Below are positions 1-9,840 of a DNA stretch of 64,000 bases, one piece after another. How positions within the stretch are numbered: position 1 is the first letter of the stretch; the number at the start of each line of letters is the position of its first letter. The position numbers were made by a program, and so were the translations under genes. The DNA comes from Tatumella ptyseos. GTDB taxonomy: Bacteria > Pseudomonadota > Gammaproteobacteria > Enterobacterales > Enterobacteriaceae. The stretch spans positions 2,542,001 to 2,606,000 of the forward strand of contig NZ_CP130649.1 of NCBI RefSeq assembly GCF_030552895.1, in the 5' to 3' direction. The notes under the pieces were generated by a model. It did not search any database. It was not told the DNA's origin and was given only the letters and a program-made list of their open reading frames with translations.

Positions 1-793
1 TCAGGATCAACACAATAATGGCAGCTGCTAATAGCCACGTTAGAATGGTCGAAAAAAACAGTGCTGGGCGATAAGAGAGGAAAAGCGTTTTGATGGGTAA
101 TTGAGTCTGACGGCGCTGTTGCTGCATGGCCAAAAAAACCGGCGTCTCGTGTAACCAACGTCGCAGAAACATTCCCATTAAGCCAAATCCACCACCAATT
201 AGAAAAGCAATACGCCATCCGATATCGGCTAAAAGCCCAGATGGCAATAGATAGGTTAGACATTGTGTAATCAGTGAACCGAGAATAATACCGAGAGTAA
301 GGCCACTCGTAAGCAAACCACAGGCGACGCCGACCTTAGAACTTGGAACGTGCTCAGACACGAATACCCACGCTCCGGGGACCTCTCCACCAATTGCCGC
401 ACCTTGTAATACCCGTAACAACAACATCGTAATAGGGGCGACAATCCCTATTGATGCGTAATCGGGTAGCAACCCCATCACTGTCGTGGGCAATGCCATC
501 ATTAAAATACTAAGAGTGAAGGTTTTCTTACGGCCTAATTTATCGCCGTAATGAGCGAGGATAACACCGCCTAATGGCCGGGCAAGGTAGCCTGCCGCGA
601 AGAGGGCGAAGGTTTGAAGCTGGCGTAACCAGTCAGGAAGATCTGCTGGAAAAAAGCGCTCGCCGATTACTAACGCGAAAAAGGCGAATATAACAAAATC
701 GTAGAATTCTAGCGCCCCGCCCACGGCGGCTAACGCTAAGGTTTTGATATCATGTCGCGTTAAGGAGCGCGAGGGAATTACGGTTTGCTGCAT
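1..793 (-). CDS. MHS-family MFS transporter, C-terminus cut by window edge
   Basis: Reading the minus strand from the ATG at 793 gives about 264 residues, open to the window edge, so the 3' part is missing. The N-terminus has the metabolite:H+ symporter look: a first helix with GGALEFYDFVIFAFFAL, then GDKLGRKKTF between helices 2 and 3 and RVLQGAAIGGEVPGAW in helix 4. Six or seven hydrophobic helices are visible. Family members (ProP, ShiA, KgtP types) import small organic acids or osmolytes with protons across the inner membrane. The substrate cannot be read from the sequence. It starts 87 bp downstream of the mog stop on the same strand, where E. coli has satP (yaaH) after mog. Confidence 0.85.
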   Translation of the reverse strand, partial: MQQTVIPSRSLTRHDIKTLALAAVGGALEFYDFVIFAFFALVIGERFFPADLPDWLRQLQTFALFAAGYLARPLGGVILAHYGDKLGRKKTFTLSILMMALPTTVMGLLPDYASIGIVAPITMLLLRVLQGAAIGGEVPGAWVFVSEHVPSSKVGVACGLLTSGLTLGIILGSLITQCLTYLLPSGLLADIGWRIAFLIGGGFGLMGMFLRRWLHETPVFLAMQQQRRQTQLPIKTLFLSYRPALFFSTILTWLLAAAIIVLIL

Positions 794-879
794 AGACGAA
801 GCCTCTCCATGACTAAGGGTTGCTTCGACTATATCTGGATAAACTCATTAATAGAATTAAGGATCTCGAAAGTAGTCTC

Positions 880-1467
880 TTAACCCTCAGGGGAACGTCG
901 GGCACTTTTCGGGCGAAACGAATCAACCACTGCTTTATCCGTATCTAACCACGGACTATTCAGCAGCTGTAAACAGTAAGCCACACTGGCAAATATCCCC
1001 GTAACAAGAATTTTCCCTTGCTCATCCCTTACTCCCTCAAGCGTTTCCTTGATTGATTTTGGTTGACCGGGAAGATTGAGGATCAAAGCTTGTCCACGGA
1101 TCACGCCGACTTGTCGAGAAAGTATTGCCGTTGGAACATAATGTAAGCTGATTTGACGCATCTGCTCACCGAACCCTGGCATTACTCGGTCAGCAACCGC
1201 GAGAGTCGCTTCTGGTGTCACATCGCGTAAGGCTGGCCCGGTTCCTCCCGTGGTCAACACTAAATGACATTCTTGATGATCGACCAGTTCGCATAACGTC
1301 TGTTCAATTAGCGCTTGTTCGTCAGCAATAAGACGCTGTTCAAGATGATAAGGGGTAGTGATCGCCTGTTCTAACCATTCTGCCAAGGCAGGTAAACCCT
1401 TATCGGGATAAATACCTTGCGAGGCGCGATCGGAGATGGAAACTATTCCAATACGTAGTGAGGTCAT
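880..1467 (-). CDS. mog: Molybdopterin adenylyltransferase Mog
   Basis: The 195-residue protein is the same length as E. coli Mog. Mog adenylates molybdopterin with ATP to prepare it for molybdate insertion during molybdenum cofactor synthesis in the cytoplasm. The MoCF-fold signature TTGGTGPALRDVTPEAT lies near residues 71-87, and a conserved LNLPGQPKSIKETLEGV segment near 130-146 supports the family. The gene lies just downstream of talB as in E. coli, but a strong talB terminator separates the two, so mog probably has its own promoter in the short gap. Family assignment is very secure. Confidence 0.96.
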   Translation of the reverse strand: MTSLRIGIVSISDRASQGIYPDKGLPALAEWLEQAITTPYHLEQRLIADEQALIEQTLCELVDHQECHLVLTTGGTGPALRDVTPEATLAVADRVMPGFGEQMRQISLHYVPTAILSRQVGVIRGQALILNLPGQPKSIKETLEGVRDEQGKILVTGIFASVAYCLQLLNSPWLDTDKAVVDSFRPKSARRSPEG

Positions 1468-1484
1468 AACACTTCTTAGAGAGG

Positions 1485-1512
1485 AAAAAAAACCGCGGCC
1501 TATTCGCCGCGG
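1485..1512 (-). terminator. Intrinsic terminator of talB
   Basis: On the minus strand a 7-bp GC-only stem (CCGCGGC and its complement at 1506-1512 and 1493-1499, 6-nt loop) is followed by eight T residues (A run at 1485-1492 on the plus strand). It begins 10 bp after the talB stop and ends 18 bp before the mog start codon, so it should uncouple talB from mog. Confidence 0.85.
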
Positions 1513-1521
1513 AGAGGAAGA

Positions 1522-2475
1522 TTACAGCAGTTCTTCGATCATTTTTTCTAATTTGCCTTGGTCAACCGCAAAGTTACGGATTCCTTCAGCAAGTTTTGCG
1601 ACAGCCATTGGGTCTTGGTTGTGCTCCCAATAGAACTCAGATTCTGTCATTTTCTCTGGACGCGCTTTAGTTTCGCCGCTGTAGCTTAGTTTACGCTCTA
1701 ACTCACCTTCAGACTCATGCAGCTCTTTGAGCAGCGCAGGTGAAATGGTCAGGCGATCACAGCCAGCGAGTTCGATAATTTCGCCTACGTTACGGAAGCT
1801 AGCTCCCATTACAACGGTTTCATAACCGTGTTGTTTGTAATAGTTGTAGATCTCAGTAACAGAAACGACACCTGGATCTTCATGCGCCGCGTACTCTTTC
1901 TTATCCGTATTCGCTTTGTACCAGTCTAGGATACGACCTACGAATGGAGAGATCAGATAGGCACCCGCTTCAGCACAGGCACGTGCTTGGGCAAAGGAGA
2001 ACAACAGGGTCAGGTTACAGTTGATACCTTCTTTTTCTAACTGCTCAGCAGCACGAATACCCTGCCAGGTTGACGCCAGTTTGATCAGTACACGATCGTT
2101 ACTGATACCTGCATCGTTATATAACTTAATCAGGCTACGGGCTTTCGCCAAGCTTGCTTCGGTATCGTAAGAAAGACGTGCATCCACTTCAGTTGAGATA
2201 CGGCCTGGAACTAACTTCAGGATTTCAAGACCGATATTTACATTCAAACGGTCTGAAGTCAGAGCAATCTGCTCTTCGCGGTCGTTACTTTGTTTACGAG
2301 CCCATTCGATTGCCTCATCAATCAGGCGGCGGTACTCAGGAATTTTCGCTGCGTTCAGAATCAGTGAAGGGTTGGTCGTTGCATCTTGTGGCTTGTAAAG
2401 CTTCATTGCTTCAATATCGCCAGTATCGGCTACAACGGTTGTCAAGTTACGCAGTGATGTGAGTTTGTCGGTCAT
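1522..2475 (-). CDS. talB: Transaldolase B
   Basis: Transaldolase moves a dihydroxyacetone unit between sugar phosphates (sedoheptulose-7-P + glyceraldehyde-3-P to erythrose-4-P + fructose-6-P) in the non-oxidative pentose phosphate pathway. The protein is 317 residues from the ATG at 2475, exactly the E. coli TalB length, and starts [21 protein letters not shown] 19-residue upstream extension of the open frame is not used: the chosen start has a GAGAAG ribosome site. Motifs are [12 protein letters not shown] near residue 30 and the Schiff-base lysine in [12 protein letters not shown] near 132. In E. coli yaaJ sits between yaaA and talB; it is absent here and yaaA is divergent and adjacent. 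Confidence 0.97.
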   Translation of the reverse strand: MTDKLTSLRNLTTVVADTGDIEAMKLYKPQDATTNPSLILNAAKIPEYRRLIDEAIEWARKQSNDREEQIALTSDRLNVNIGLEILKLVPGRISTEVDARLSYDTEASLAKARSLIKLYNDAGISNDRVLIKLASTWQGIRAAEQLEKEGINCNLTLLFSFAQARACAEAGAYLISPFVGRILDWYKANTDKKEYAAHEDPGVVSVTEIYNYYKQHGYETVVMGASFRNVGEIIELAGCDRLTISPALLKELHESEGELERKLSYSGETKARPEKMTESEFYWEHNQDPMAVAKLAEGIRNFAVDQGKLEKMIEELL

Positions 2476-2738
2476 ATTTTGCTTCTCTTCTGTTTGACAG
2501 TAAGTGTTAAAAGCCTGTTTCGATAATATCACGCGCGCTCAGACACGCAAGCGCAGGGAGAAAGTAAGTCTCGTTATCCGCAGGAATAAACAAGAATGCT
2601 CGTTTTCCGAAATAAAATAGTATTACTTACCCTTACCATAGCTTGTTCGTATCAGAGCCATTTGTCGATTTGTGCAACTTATTTGTTACACTTGCAGAAT
2701 ATTGTCAACTGACACCGATACAGACTGAGGATCTCGTT

Positions 2739-3512
2739 ATGCTAATGCTTATTTCTCCAGCGAAAACCCTGGACTTTGAATCGCCGGTTCCGGTCTCCGA
2801 TTATACTCAGCCAGCGTTACTCGACCATTCCCAGCAATTGATCGATATTGCTAAAAAGCTTTCACCCGCTGAAATCGCCTCTCTGATGAAGATCAGCGAT
2901 AAACTTTCGCACTTGAATGCTGACCGCTTTAATCAATGGTCGACGCCTTTCTCTCCCGAGAATGCTCGCCAAGCCCTATTCGCCTTCAAAGGGGATGTTT
3001 ATACCGGCCTGCAAGCGGATCAACTTTCGCCAGAGGCCATCCAATTTGCTCAGCAACATTTAAGAATGCTGTCAGGACTATACGGTGTATTACGCCCACT
3101 GGATTTAATGCAACCTTACCGGTTGGAAATGGGGACTAAACTTGCCAATAAAGCCGGGAAAGACCTTTACACCTTTTGGGGAGAAACCATTACTGAGCAA
3201 CTCAATCAGCATATCAAAGCACAACACGAGAAATGGGTGATTAACTTAGCCTCTGATGAGTATTTTAAAGCGGTTACCCCAGAAAAATTGAAAGCGAAAC
3301 TGATTAAACCGGTTTTTCTTGATGAGAAGAATGGAAAGTTTAAGGTGATCAGTTTCTACGCTAAGAAAGCGCGTGGGATGATGTGTCGATTTATTATCGA
3401 AAATAAGATCACTCAGCCAGAGAAATTAACTGAATTTGATATGGAAGGGTATTTCTTCGACGCCCAACGCAGTACTGATGATGAAATGGTTTTTTGCCGC
3501 CACGAGGCCTAG
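2739..3512 (+). CDS. yaaA: YaaA, DUF328/UPF0246 peroxide stress protein
   Basis: The 257-residue protein matches E. coli YaaA in length and opens [13 protein letters not shown]. YaaA lowers free intracellular iron during hydrogen peroxide stress and limits Fenton damage to DNA and protein; biochemically it is a DNA-binding protein of the UPF0246 family. Conserved blocks include [10 protein letters not shown] (about 70-79), [22 protein letters not shown] (split here across residues 100-122) and INLASDEYF (about 166). The open frame extends 32 codons further 5', but a GAGG ribosome site at 2727-2730 supports the ATG at 2739. It is convergent with thrC, from which a shared hairpin separates it. 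Confidence 0.95.
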   Translation: MLMLISPAKTLDFESPVPVSDYTQPALLDHSQQLIDIAKKLSPAEIASLMKISDKLSHLNADRFNQWSTPFSPENARQALFAFKGDVYTGLQADQLSPEAIQFAQQHLRMLSGLYGVLRPLDLMQPYRLEMGTKLANKAGKDLYTFWGETITEQLNQHIKAQHEKWVINLASDEYFKAVTPEKLKAKLIKPVFLDEKNGKFKVISFYAKKARGMMCRFIIENKITQPEKLTEFDMEGYFFDAQRSTDDEMVFCRHEA

Positions 3513-3513
3513 T

Positions 3514-3538
3514 AAAAAGGCGGACTGTCGTCCGCCTT
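3514..3538 (-). terminator. Terminator at the end of thrC (convergent with yaaA)
   Basis: A perfect 9-bp stem, AAGGCGGAC at 3517-3525 with GTCCGCCTT at 3530-3538 and a TGTC loop, is followed on the minus strand by a T run (A run 3514-3518). It lies between the convergent stops of yaaA and thrC and fits the thr operon transcription end. Confidence 0.8.
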
Positions 3539-3544
3539 AGCCGA

Positions 3545-4843
3545 TTATACTTTGCTGACGCTTTCTAATAAGATGCGACGTAGTTCAGGGAAATCAGCAC
3601 CAATAGTCTTGGATAATAAAGGCAAATCTGCTCGCTCTGCGAGAGGCTGTGGCAGAGGTAGAGTTTCACCTAAAATTTCTTCGACACTCTCCTTAAATTT
3701 CGCAGGATGCGCCGTGCCGAGGAATAAGCCGTACTCCCCTTCTTGAAGCTGTTCAGTCAGCACTTGCCAAGCAATGGCTGCATGGGGTTCAGAAACATAA
3801 CCTTGGCTAGCGAGTGAACGTACCGCTGCACGCGTTTGCTCATCATTCAGTGCACCATAGCCAAGAGAGTTGAGCTGCCAGTTTTTACGGCGAAACAGTT
3901 CTTCAACCCGCGGCCAGTTATTCGGCTGGCTAACATCCATCGCGTTAGACAAGGTAGCCACCGTTTTATTAGGTGTCCACTGCCCCGATGCTAGGAAGCG
4001 TGGTACGGTATCATTGGCATTAGTCGCCGCGATGAAACGTTTAATAGGTAAGCCCATCGCTTTAGCGATGAGTCCCGCCGTCAAGTCACCGAAGTTGCCA
4101 CTTGGCACGGAGATGACGAGTTGATTACGTTTCTCTTGAGGTAGTTGAGCAACAGCTTCGAAGTAATAACAGACTTGCGCAAGTAGGCGGCTGATGTTAA
4201 TTGAGTTGGCTGAATTAAGACCAATCGCATTTTTCAGCTCTACATCATCGAATGCTTGTTTCACTAAGCTTTGACAGGCATCGAAATCGTCTGCTATCGC
4301 CAAGGTGGTAATATTGCCACCAAGCGTACAGAAAAGTTTCTCTTGCAGAGGACTGATCTTACCTTCTGGGTAGAGGATCACGACATTGATATTTTCCATA
4401 CCGTAGAAAGCATGAGCTACTGCCGCACCGGTGTCACCTGAAGTCGCCGTAAGAATTGTGATTTTCTCTTCTGGCTTTTTCGATAACGCCAAAACCTGTG
4501 CCATAAAACGGCCACCAAAGTCTTTAAACGCTAAGGTAGGACCATGGAATAGTTCTAAACTGGCAACATTTTCAGAAACGGCTTGTACGGGCGCAGGAAA
4601 AGCAAACGCTGCACCGACACGCTGCAAGAGTTCTTCTTCAGAAATTTCGTCGCCAATAAGTGCCGATAAAATTTTACTGCTGCGCGTCACGAAGTCGAGT
4701 GACAACCACTCTTCGATAACGGTGGATTCAATTTCCGGTAGTTCGTGAGGAAAAAATAGCCCCTGTTGAGATCCTAATCCCTGCTTAACTGCCTGAGTGA
4801 AACTAACCTGCTCATTGTGATCTTTTAGATTGTAGAGTTTCAT
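3545..4843 (-). CDS. thrC: Threonine synthase
   Basis: ThrC converts O-phosphohomoserine to threonine, the last step of the pathway, using pyridoxal phosphate. The protein is 432 residues (E. coli 428) and opens MKLYNLKDHNEQVSF. The PLP lysine lies in HGPTLAFKDFGGRFM (about residue 107), with TATSGDTGAAVAHAF (about 138) and VPSGNFGDLTAGL (about 245) forming the cofactor phosphate site. There are two tandem ATGs at 4846 and 4843; the second is better spaced from GGGA and matches the E. coli N-terminus. The start follows the thrB stop at once, so translation is probably coupled. Third structural gene of thrABC. Confidence 0.97.
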   Translation of the reverse strand: MKLYNLKDHNEQVSFTQAVKQGLGSQQGLFFPHELPEIESTVIEEWLSLDFVTRSSKILSALIGDEISEEELLQRVGAAFAFPAPVQAVSENVASLELFHGPTLAFKDFGGRFMAQVLALSKKPEEKITILTATSGDTGAAVAHAFYGMENINVVILYPEGKISPLQEKLFCTLGGNITTLAIADDFDACQSLVKQAFDDVELKNAIGLNSANSINISRLLAQVCYYFEAVAQLPQEKRNQLVISVPSGNFGDLTAGLIAKAMGLPIKRFIAATNANDTVPRFLASGQWTPNKTVATLSNAMDVSQPNNWPRVEELFRRKNWQLNSLGYGALNDEQTRAAVRSLASQGYVSEPHAAIAWQVLTEQLQEGEYGLFLGTAHPAKFKESVEEILGETLPLPQPLAERADLPLLSKTIGADFPELRRILLESVSKV

Positions 4844-4846
4844 CAT

Positions 4847-5776
4847 TTATCCCAGTTTACGTGCGCCGGCAGTATCCAGTCGGCAAATATGGACAAAACC
4901 TTCATCATTTTGCAGATAATGGTTAACGAGTTGTGCTTTGACTTGCTCTGCTGCCGTTAAGGTATCACAGATAGCAAAGAGTGTTGGCCCAGAGCCTGAA
5001 ATACCACAAGCCAATGCCCCAGCCGCTAATGAACGTTCGCGTGCTTGGGCGAACCCAGGAAGCAATTGCGTTCTATAAGGTTCTGCAACGATATCTTGCA
5101 TCATGGCAATAGCAAGCTTTGCTTGTCGAGAATGGCAAGCATGAATGAAACCACCCAGTAGGCGGCCATGGCGAACAATGTCAGCTTTTGCATACTGAGT
5201 AGGAAGAATGGCGCGAGCCTCTGCGGTTGATACCTTAATTCCCGGATAAGCCATGACCCAATACCACTCGTCGAAGGCTGGTACAGGCTGCGAGATAATC
5301 CCCTGCTCTTCTAACATCAGTTGTAACCCGCCTAAATAGCATGGGGCAACATTGTCATAATGTACGCTACCGGAGATACGTCCTTCCAATTCACCCATTA
5401 AAAATAATAATTGGTGCTCAGAGAGTGGGTTTCCTGCGAATTCGTTCATGGCAACCAGCGCCGCAACCACCGAACAAGCACTTGAGCCTAGACCAGAGCC
5501 GACTGGCATATTTTTCTCTAAGGTCATCGCTACCGGGATCGTCTTACCAATGGTTTCGCAAAATAGCTTCCAACACTGGTAAACGATATTTTGCTCAGGC
5601 TCGCTGGGAAGCTTGTTGACAAAGCGCCCTAAGGTCGTCAAAGAATAGGTTTCTGCCGACTCAACCGTCACACAATCGCCGAGCAGCGAACCATCGATCG
5701 GCGATACTGCCGCCCCGAGTACATCAAAGCCTACACTTACGTTGCCAATTGAGGCCGGTGCATAGATTTTTACCAT
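4847..5776 (-). CDS. thrB: Homoserine kinase
   Basis: ThrB phosphorylates homoserine with ATP to give O-phosphohomoserine. It is a GHMP-superfamily kinase of 309 residues (E. coli 310). The ATP-binding motif [18 protein letters not shown] lies near residues 88-105, and [11 protein letters not shown] near 255 is the third GHMP motif. The start at 5776 (MVKIYAPAS) is chosen because GGGAG sits 7 nt upstream; an in-frame ATG at 5782 overlaps the thrA stop as ATGA but would be only one base from that ribosome site. It is separated from thrA by 2 nt and touches thrC, a tightly packed operon. Confidence 0.97.
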   Translation of the reverse strand: MVKIYAPASIGNVSVGFDVLGAAVSPIDGSLLGDCVTVESAETYSLTTLGRFVNKLPSEPEQNIVYQCWKLFCETIGKTIPVAMTLEKNMPVGSGLGSSACSVVAALVAMNEFAGNPLSEHQLLFLMGELEGRISGSVHYDNVAPCYLGGLQLMLEEQGIISQPVPAFDEWYWVMAYPGIKVSTAEARAILPTQYAKADIVRHGRLLGGFIHACHSRQAKLAIAMMQDIVAEPYRTQLLPGFAQARERSLAAGALACGISGSGPTLFAICDTLTAAEQVKAQLVNHYLQNDEGFVHICRLDTAGARKLG

Positions 5777-5778
5777 GC

Positions 5779-8241
5779 TCATACTCCCAACTTCCATGAT
5801 AGTGTTCTCAATAGATCAGCAAAGACCCCAGCAGCCGTGACATCGTTACCCGCACCATAGCCACGAAGGACTAAGGGGATTGGCTGATAATAGCGAGTGT
5901 AAAACGCTAAGGCATTTTCACCATTTTTTACTTTATATAACGGATCGTTGGCATCGACTTCACTTAACGCGACACGACACTTACCTGACTCATCAATTGA
6001 ACCGATAAAACGTAACACTTTTCCGTTAGCCTGCGCTTGGGTATAGAGCGCCGTGAAATGCTCATCAAGTTCAGGTAACTGCTGCATAAAACTATCAGCA
6101 TCAGGCAGTTCGAGAAAACGCTGTGGTAACACGGGGGCAATCTCAATATCGGATAACTCTAGCGATAGTCCCGCTTCACGAGCGAGGATTAGTAGCTTAC
6201 GTGCCACATCCATGCCTGAAAGATCATCGCGTGGATCCGGCTCGGTGTAGCCCAACTCACGGGCTAGCCCTGTCGCAGCGGAAAGACTCATCCCTTCATC
6301 AAGCTTTCCAAAAATAAAGGAGAGCGAACCAGACAGAATTCCGTTGAACTCTACAAGTTCATCACCCGCATTCAAAAGATTCTGTAAATTTTCGATTACC
6401 GGTAAACCCGCACCAACGTTAGTGTCGTAAAGGAATTTACGGCGCGATTTTTCTGCAGCGGCACGTAATTCTTGATAGTAGCCCCAGCCGGAGGTATTGG
6501 CTTTCTTATTTGGGGTGACGACATGAAAACCTTGTTTTAAGAAATCCGCATAGAGGTCAGCCATCGCTTGGCTCGACGTACAGTCAATAATGACTGGATT
6601 GAGCAAATAATACTCCTTCGCTAATTCAGTGAGATACTCTAAAGAGAACTGCTGTTCTGCTTCGGGAAGATCCGCCTGCCAAGTCGTTAAATCAATACCA
6701 TTCACTTTGGTTAGCATCTTACTGGAGTTAGCAATACCACAAACTCTAAGATCGATATGCTTTTTCTTTAACCAGCTCTGTTGGCGCTCTAATTGCTCCA
6801 ATAATGCCGTTCCCACGCCACCGACGCCAATCACAAACACTTCGAGTACTTGGTCTGTCGCAAACAGCATTTGATGAACAGCCCGTACACCGGTAATAGC
6901 ACTGTCATTACTGACCACGGCAGAAATTGAACGCTCGGAAGATCCTTGCGCAATGGCAACGATATTAATGTTGGCCCGTGCGAGCGCTGAAAAGAATTTC
7001 GCAGAGCTTCCCCTCAAGGTACGCATACCATCCCCCACGACAGAGATGATGGCTAATTTCTCTGTGACATCGATAGGATCAAGTAGCCCTTCTTTGAGCT
7101 CGAGCACAAACTCTTCTTCCAACGCACGACGTGCATGCAACATTTCAGCTTGTGGCACGCAAAAACTAATACTGTATTCAGAGGAAGATTGCGTAATCAG
7201 TACTACGGAGATAAATTTACGCGACATCACGGCAAAAACACGTGCTGCCATGCCCACCATACCTTTCATACCGGGTCCAGATACACTGAACATCGCCATG
7301 TTATTAAGGTTAGTAATACCTTTAACCGGAGTTTTATCTTCTCCACCTTGAGCCGAAATACGGGTTCCTGGTGCTTGCGGATTGGCGGTATTCTTGATGA
7401 TGCAAGGAATTTGGAATTGGGCAATGGGTGAAATGGTGCGTGGGTGAAGGACCTTCGCGCCGAAATAGCTGAGTTCCATCGCTTCTTGATAAGACATCGA
7501 CTTTAATAAACGGGCGTCGGGAACTTGGCGAGGGTCACAAGTATAAACACCATCCACATCCGTCCAAATTTCACAACAATCCGCGCGCAGACAAGCTGCC
7601 AGTACAGCGGCAGAGTAGTCAGAACCATTACGTCCAAGCACGACAAGTTCACCTGCTTCGTTGCCTGCGGTAAATCCAGCCATAAGAATATAATGAGCCT
7701 GAGGGATTTCACGCGCCGCAATACGGCGAGTCGATTCAGCAATATCAACGGTAGATTCTAAATAATGTCCTTGTGCAAGCAGATTTTCAACCGGATTGAT
7801 AACGCTAACCTCATGACCGCGAGCAACCAATAAAGCTTGCATGATTGCAATCGAGAGTTTCTCTCCACGACAAATAATGCCAGCATTAATACTATCCGGA
7901 CACTGTTGTAAAAGACTAATCCCTAGTAAAACTTGTTCAAGTTGAGCGAATTCTTGTTGCACCACAAACTGCATAGCCGCTAAATCGAAAGAGGGTTCAG
8001 CCGCTACTAGCCCGTTTAATAAGTCATCAAAAATACGGCGTGCATCCGCTAGGTTTTCAAGGGTTTCTTGACCAACGATCGTTTTTTCGATGAGGGCGAC
8101 TAAATGGTTAGTAATTTTTGCCGGGGCAGATAGGACGGTAGCAACCTGTTCCTGTTGGCCATTACTTTCGATAATCTCAGCAACACGAAGAAAACGTTCA
8201 GCATTGGCAACTGAGGTTCCACCAAATTTCAGTACACGCAT
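5779..8241 (-). CDS. thrA: Bifunctional aspartokinase I / homoserine dehydrogenase I
   Basis: The 820-residue protein is the same length as E. coli ThrA. It catalyses the first and third steps from aspartate to threonine. The aspartokinase domain (about 1-295) starts [17 protein letters not shown] and carries [14 protein letters not shown] (about 205). A pair of ACT regulatory domains (about 310-460) includes [18 protein letters not shown] and should bind threonine for feedback inhibition. The homoserine dehydrogenase domain (about 465-820) opens with the nucleotide site [17 protein letters not shown] and includes [17 protein letters not shown] and the C-terminal [19 protein letters not shown]. 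First structural gene of the operon, behind the thrL attenuator. Confidence 0.98.
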   Translation of the reverse strand: MRVLKFGGTSVANAERFLRVAEIIESNGQQEQVATVLSAPAKITNHLVALIEKTIVGQETLENLADARRIFDDLLNGLVAAEPSFDLAAMQFVVQQEFAQLEQVLLGISLLQQCPDSINAGIICRGEKLSIAIMQALLVARGHEVSVINPVENLLAQGHYLESTVDIAESTRRIAAREIPQAHYILMAGFTAGNEAGELVVLGRNGSDYSAAVLAACLRADCCEIWTDVDGVYTCDPRQVPDARLLKSMSYQEAMELSYFGAKVLHPRTISPIAQFQIPCIIKNTANPQAPGTRISAQGGEDKTPVKGITNLNNMAMFSVSGPGMKGMVGMAARVFAVMSRKFISVVLITQSSSEYSISFCVPQAEMLHARRALEEEFVLELKEGLLDPIDVTEKLAIISVVGDGMRTLRGSSAKFFSALARANINIVAIAQGSSERSISAVVSNDSAITGVRAVHQMLFATDQVLEVFVIGVGGVGTALLEQLERQQSWLKKKHIDLRVCGIANSSKMLTKVNGIDLTTWQADLPEAEQQFSLEYLTELAKEYYLLNPVIIDCTSSQAMADLYADFLKQGFHVVTPNKKANTSGWGYYQELRAAAEKSRRKFLYDTNVGAGLPVIENLQNLLNAGDELVEFNGILSGSLSFIFGKLDEGMSLSAATGLARELGYTEPDPRDDLSGMDVARKLLILAREAGLSLELSDIEIAPVLPQRFLELPDADSFMQQLPELDEHFTALYTQAQANGKVLRFIGSIDESGKCRVALSEVDANDPLYKVKNGENALAFYTRYYQPIPLVLRGYGAGNDVTAAGVFADLLRTLSWKLGV

Positions 8242-8267
8242 GGGGCTCTAGCTCCTGAATATAGTTC

Positions 8268-8301
8268 AAAAAAAAAGCCCGCACCTGAATAGGGTGCGGG
8301 C
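8268..8301 (-). terminator. thr operon attenuator (rho-independent terminator)
   Basis: On the minus strand GCCCGCACC (8301-8293) pairs with GGTGCGGGC (8285-8277), closing a short loop, and nine T residues follow. The same GGTGCGGGC sequence occurs inside thrL (8336-8328) just before its stop and can pair instead with the left arm. This is the classical choice: ribosome stalling at Thr/Ile codons should favour the antiterminator, and free movement favours termination before thrA. Confidence 0.93.
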
Positions 8302-8324
8302 TTTTCTATCTTTCCTGTTATGCG

Positions 8325-8396
8325 TCAGCCCGCACCATTACCTGTTGTAATGGTGGTAATTGTAATAATGGTGATATTCAGGCTGGTTGTACGCAT
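8325..8396 (-). CDS. thrL: thr operon leader peptide
   Basis: A 23-codon open frame on the minus strand (ATG 8396-8394, TGA 8327-8325). Eight of its codons are threonine and five isoleucine, and it ends TGNGAG exactly like E. coli ThrL. The peptide has no activity of its own; its translation senses charged tRNA-Thr and tRNA-Ile and sets attenuation of thrABC. The N-terminus (MRTTSLN) differs from E. coli, and the run is slightly longer than the 21-residue E. coli peptide. An AGAGA ribosome site sits just upstream. Confidence 0.95.
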   Translation of the reverse strand: MRTTSLNITIITITTITTGNGAG

Positions 8397-8438
8397 TTTT
8401 TCTCTATTTTCTGTCTGTCTTAAAATCTGTCCCTAACA

Positions 8439-8467
8439 GAAGTAAAGCAAACAGCGCGCCAAGTCAA
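8439..8467 (-). promoter_or_regulatory. Sigma-70 promoter of the thr operon
   Basis: On the minus strand TTGACT (8467-8462) and TACTTC (8444-8439) are separated by 17 bp. The same -35 hexamer and spacing are found at the E. coli thr promoter. The -10 box is weak. Start of transcription would fall about 35 nt before the thrL ATG. Confidence 0.7.
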
Positions 8468-8598
8468 CGAATTTATTCCTGAAGAGACGCAGTGGGTTTA
8501 AGCAGAGATTCTTCAAAATGACAAACGGTTTACGTGATGCAGGGTAACAGGGGATGATGACGAGATCAGTCCCTGTAATATCGCCTATATGCAGGATT

Positions 8599-9285
8599 TT
8601 ATCTTGCCAATTTTTTTTCAATATCTTGGACTAAACGGTGTAACATTGCAGTATCTCGACCTTGCGCAAAACCTAAACGTTGCTCAATCCAGCTAACCAG
8701 TTTTTGATCACCATTTACCTCTATATTCTCCAATAATTGCGAAATTCTCTGACGCAATACCTGTAGCTGCTGTGGTGATTCTTGCTGTGCGGTAGCCCGA
8801 GGCTCCAGATTTAACGCGGAAAGTTGATAACAAAAGACCATTACCGCTTGCCCAAGATTGAGAGAAGGATAATCGACTGCCATCGGGATGCCTGTGAGTA
8901 AATCAACACATTCAAGATCAGCGTTGCTCAGCCCGCTCTCTTCACAGCCAAACACTAATGCAAAACGACTCATCCATTCACGCTTCTCACGTAATTGCTC
9001 CAATACTTCGGTCGGTGTCGCGTAGTAGCGGAATTTAGCCCGACTACGGGCGGTGGTGGCGACTGAAAAATCAATGTCGGCTAAGGCATCTTGTAACGTT
9101 GTAAACGTTTCGGCGTTATCTAAGATCTCGCTGGCCCCATGCGCCGTCCAGTGAGCGGCTGGCTCACGGTGAACCTGGCTATTCACTATTCTTAATTGTG
9201 TGAAACCCATCGTTTTCATGGCGCGAGCTGCAGCGCCTACATTTTCTGCACGCGCAGGAGCCACTAAAATAATCGGAAAAAACAT
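8599..9285 (-). CDS. yjtD: SPOUT-class RNA methyltransferase LasT/YjtD
   Basis: The 228-residue protein is equal in length to E. coli YjtD (LasT), a TrmH/TrmJ-like member of the SPOUT superfamily. The knotted S-adenosylmethionine site is visible as LVFGCEESGLSNADLE (about 108-123) and YPSLNLGQAVMVFCYQL (about 138-154); the N-terminal VAPARAENVGAAARAMKTMGF (split at residues 8-28) is the usual substrate-side block. The RNA target of this subfamily is not well defined, so only the reaction class is claimed. It is the last conserved gene before the thr operon, on the same strand, with no obvious terminator. Confidence 0.9.
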   Translation of the reverse strand: MFFPIILVAPARAENVGAAARAMKTMGFTQLRIVNSQVHREPAAHWTAHGASEILDNAETFTTLQDALADIDFSVATTARSRAKFRYYATPTEVLEQLREKREWMSRFALVFGCEESGLSNADLECVDLLTGIPMAVDYPSLNLGQAVMVFCYQLSALNLEPRATAQQESPQQLQVLRQRISQLLENIEVNGDQKLVSWIEQRLGFAQGRDTAMLHRLVQDIEKKLAR

Positions 9286-9840
9286 GCATACACCTTAGGT
9301 TCTGAGCGAGCCGCTATCATAGACTGCCTAATTTCCCTTGGCTAGCCACAAGCTATTCCAATTAAACAACAGATAAATGTTAATTTTTTTTCACAAAGAT
9401 AGGTAACGAACGCAACCTATCAGGAATCGGTACCATGAGAGCAACATCAAGATATGTCAGGTTTTTTTTAAAAAGAACTGTCAGAAGTTACTGATTCTAC
9501 TGGTAAAGGAAAACAAAATAGCCATTTTTCATACAACTGTTAACGTGCTACACTTAGGTTTGATATAAGTCAACGAAGCACATTTAATTGCTTCCTGAAT
9601 GTTATTCACGCTGTTAGCTGAGTGTTAAAGGCGTTAGGATAGGGTAATACCCTATTGGCTGACTAAGCATAAAACTCGACAATCGAAGTTATTGGCTGAT
9701 TAATGTAATCGTTCGTGCTAAAAATCAAAATATCGAACCCAGTACGTCATCGCCCAGCATTAATTGATTTAACTTACTCTACACAACATCAGCGCTGTGG
9801 CCTTGTATCAATTTCGTTGGCAAATTTTAGGTAGCAAAAC
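9286..9840. other. Long intergenic region, arcA leader and yjtD upstream region
   Basis: 555 bp without a credible gene; I did not find the small yjjY frame present here in E. coli. It holds the divergent promoters of yjtD and arcA. Two parts resemble the E. coli arcA upstream region strongly: the block around the FNR site (about 9541-9580) and the last 30 bases before the arcA ATG. A short perfect inverted repeat (ATAGGGT, 3-nt loop, ACCCTAT; 9639-9655) lies in the presumed arcA leader RNA. Confidence 0.7.
9560..9573 (+). promoter_or_regulatory. FNR-binding site upstream of arcA
   Basis: TTGATATAAGTCAA matches the FNR consensus TTGAT-N4-ATCAA with one mismatch. It lies 268 bp upstream of the arcA start. 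E. coli arcA has an almost identical site in the same surroundings and is activated anaerobically by FNR, so the same control is likely here. Confidence 0.75.

Noticed and set aside
2154..2462. 102-codon frame antisense to talB
   Set aside because: It lies wholly inside conserved talB and has no family features.
6953..7351. 132-codon frame antisense to thrA
   Set aside because: A shadow of the conserved ACT region of thrA, without own signals.
8433..8621. 62-codon frame between yjtD and thrL on the minus strand
   Set aside because: It overlaps the thr promoter and the end of yjtD, has no ribosome site and shows no family resemblance.
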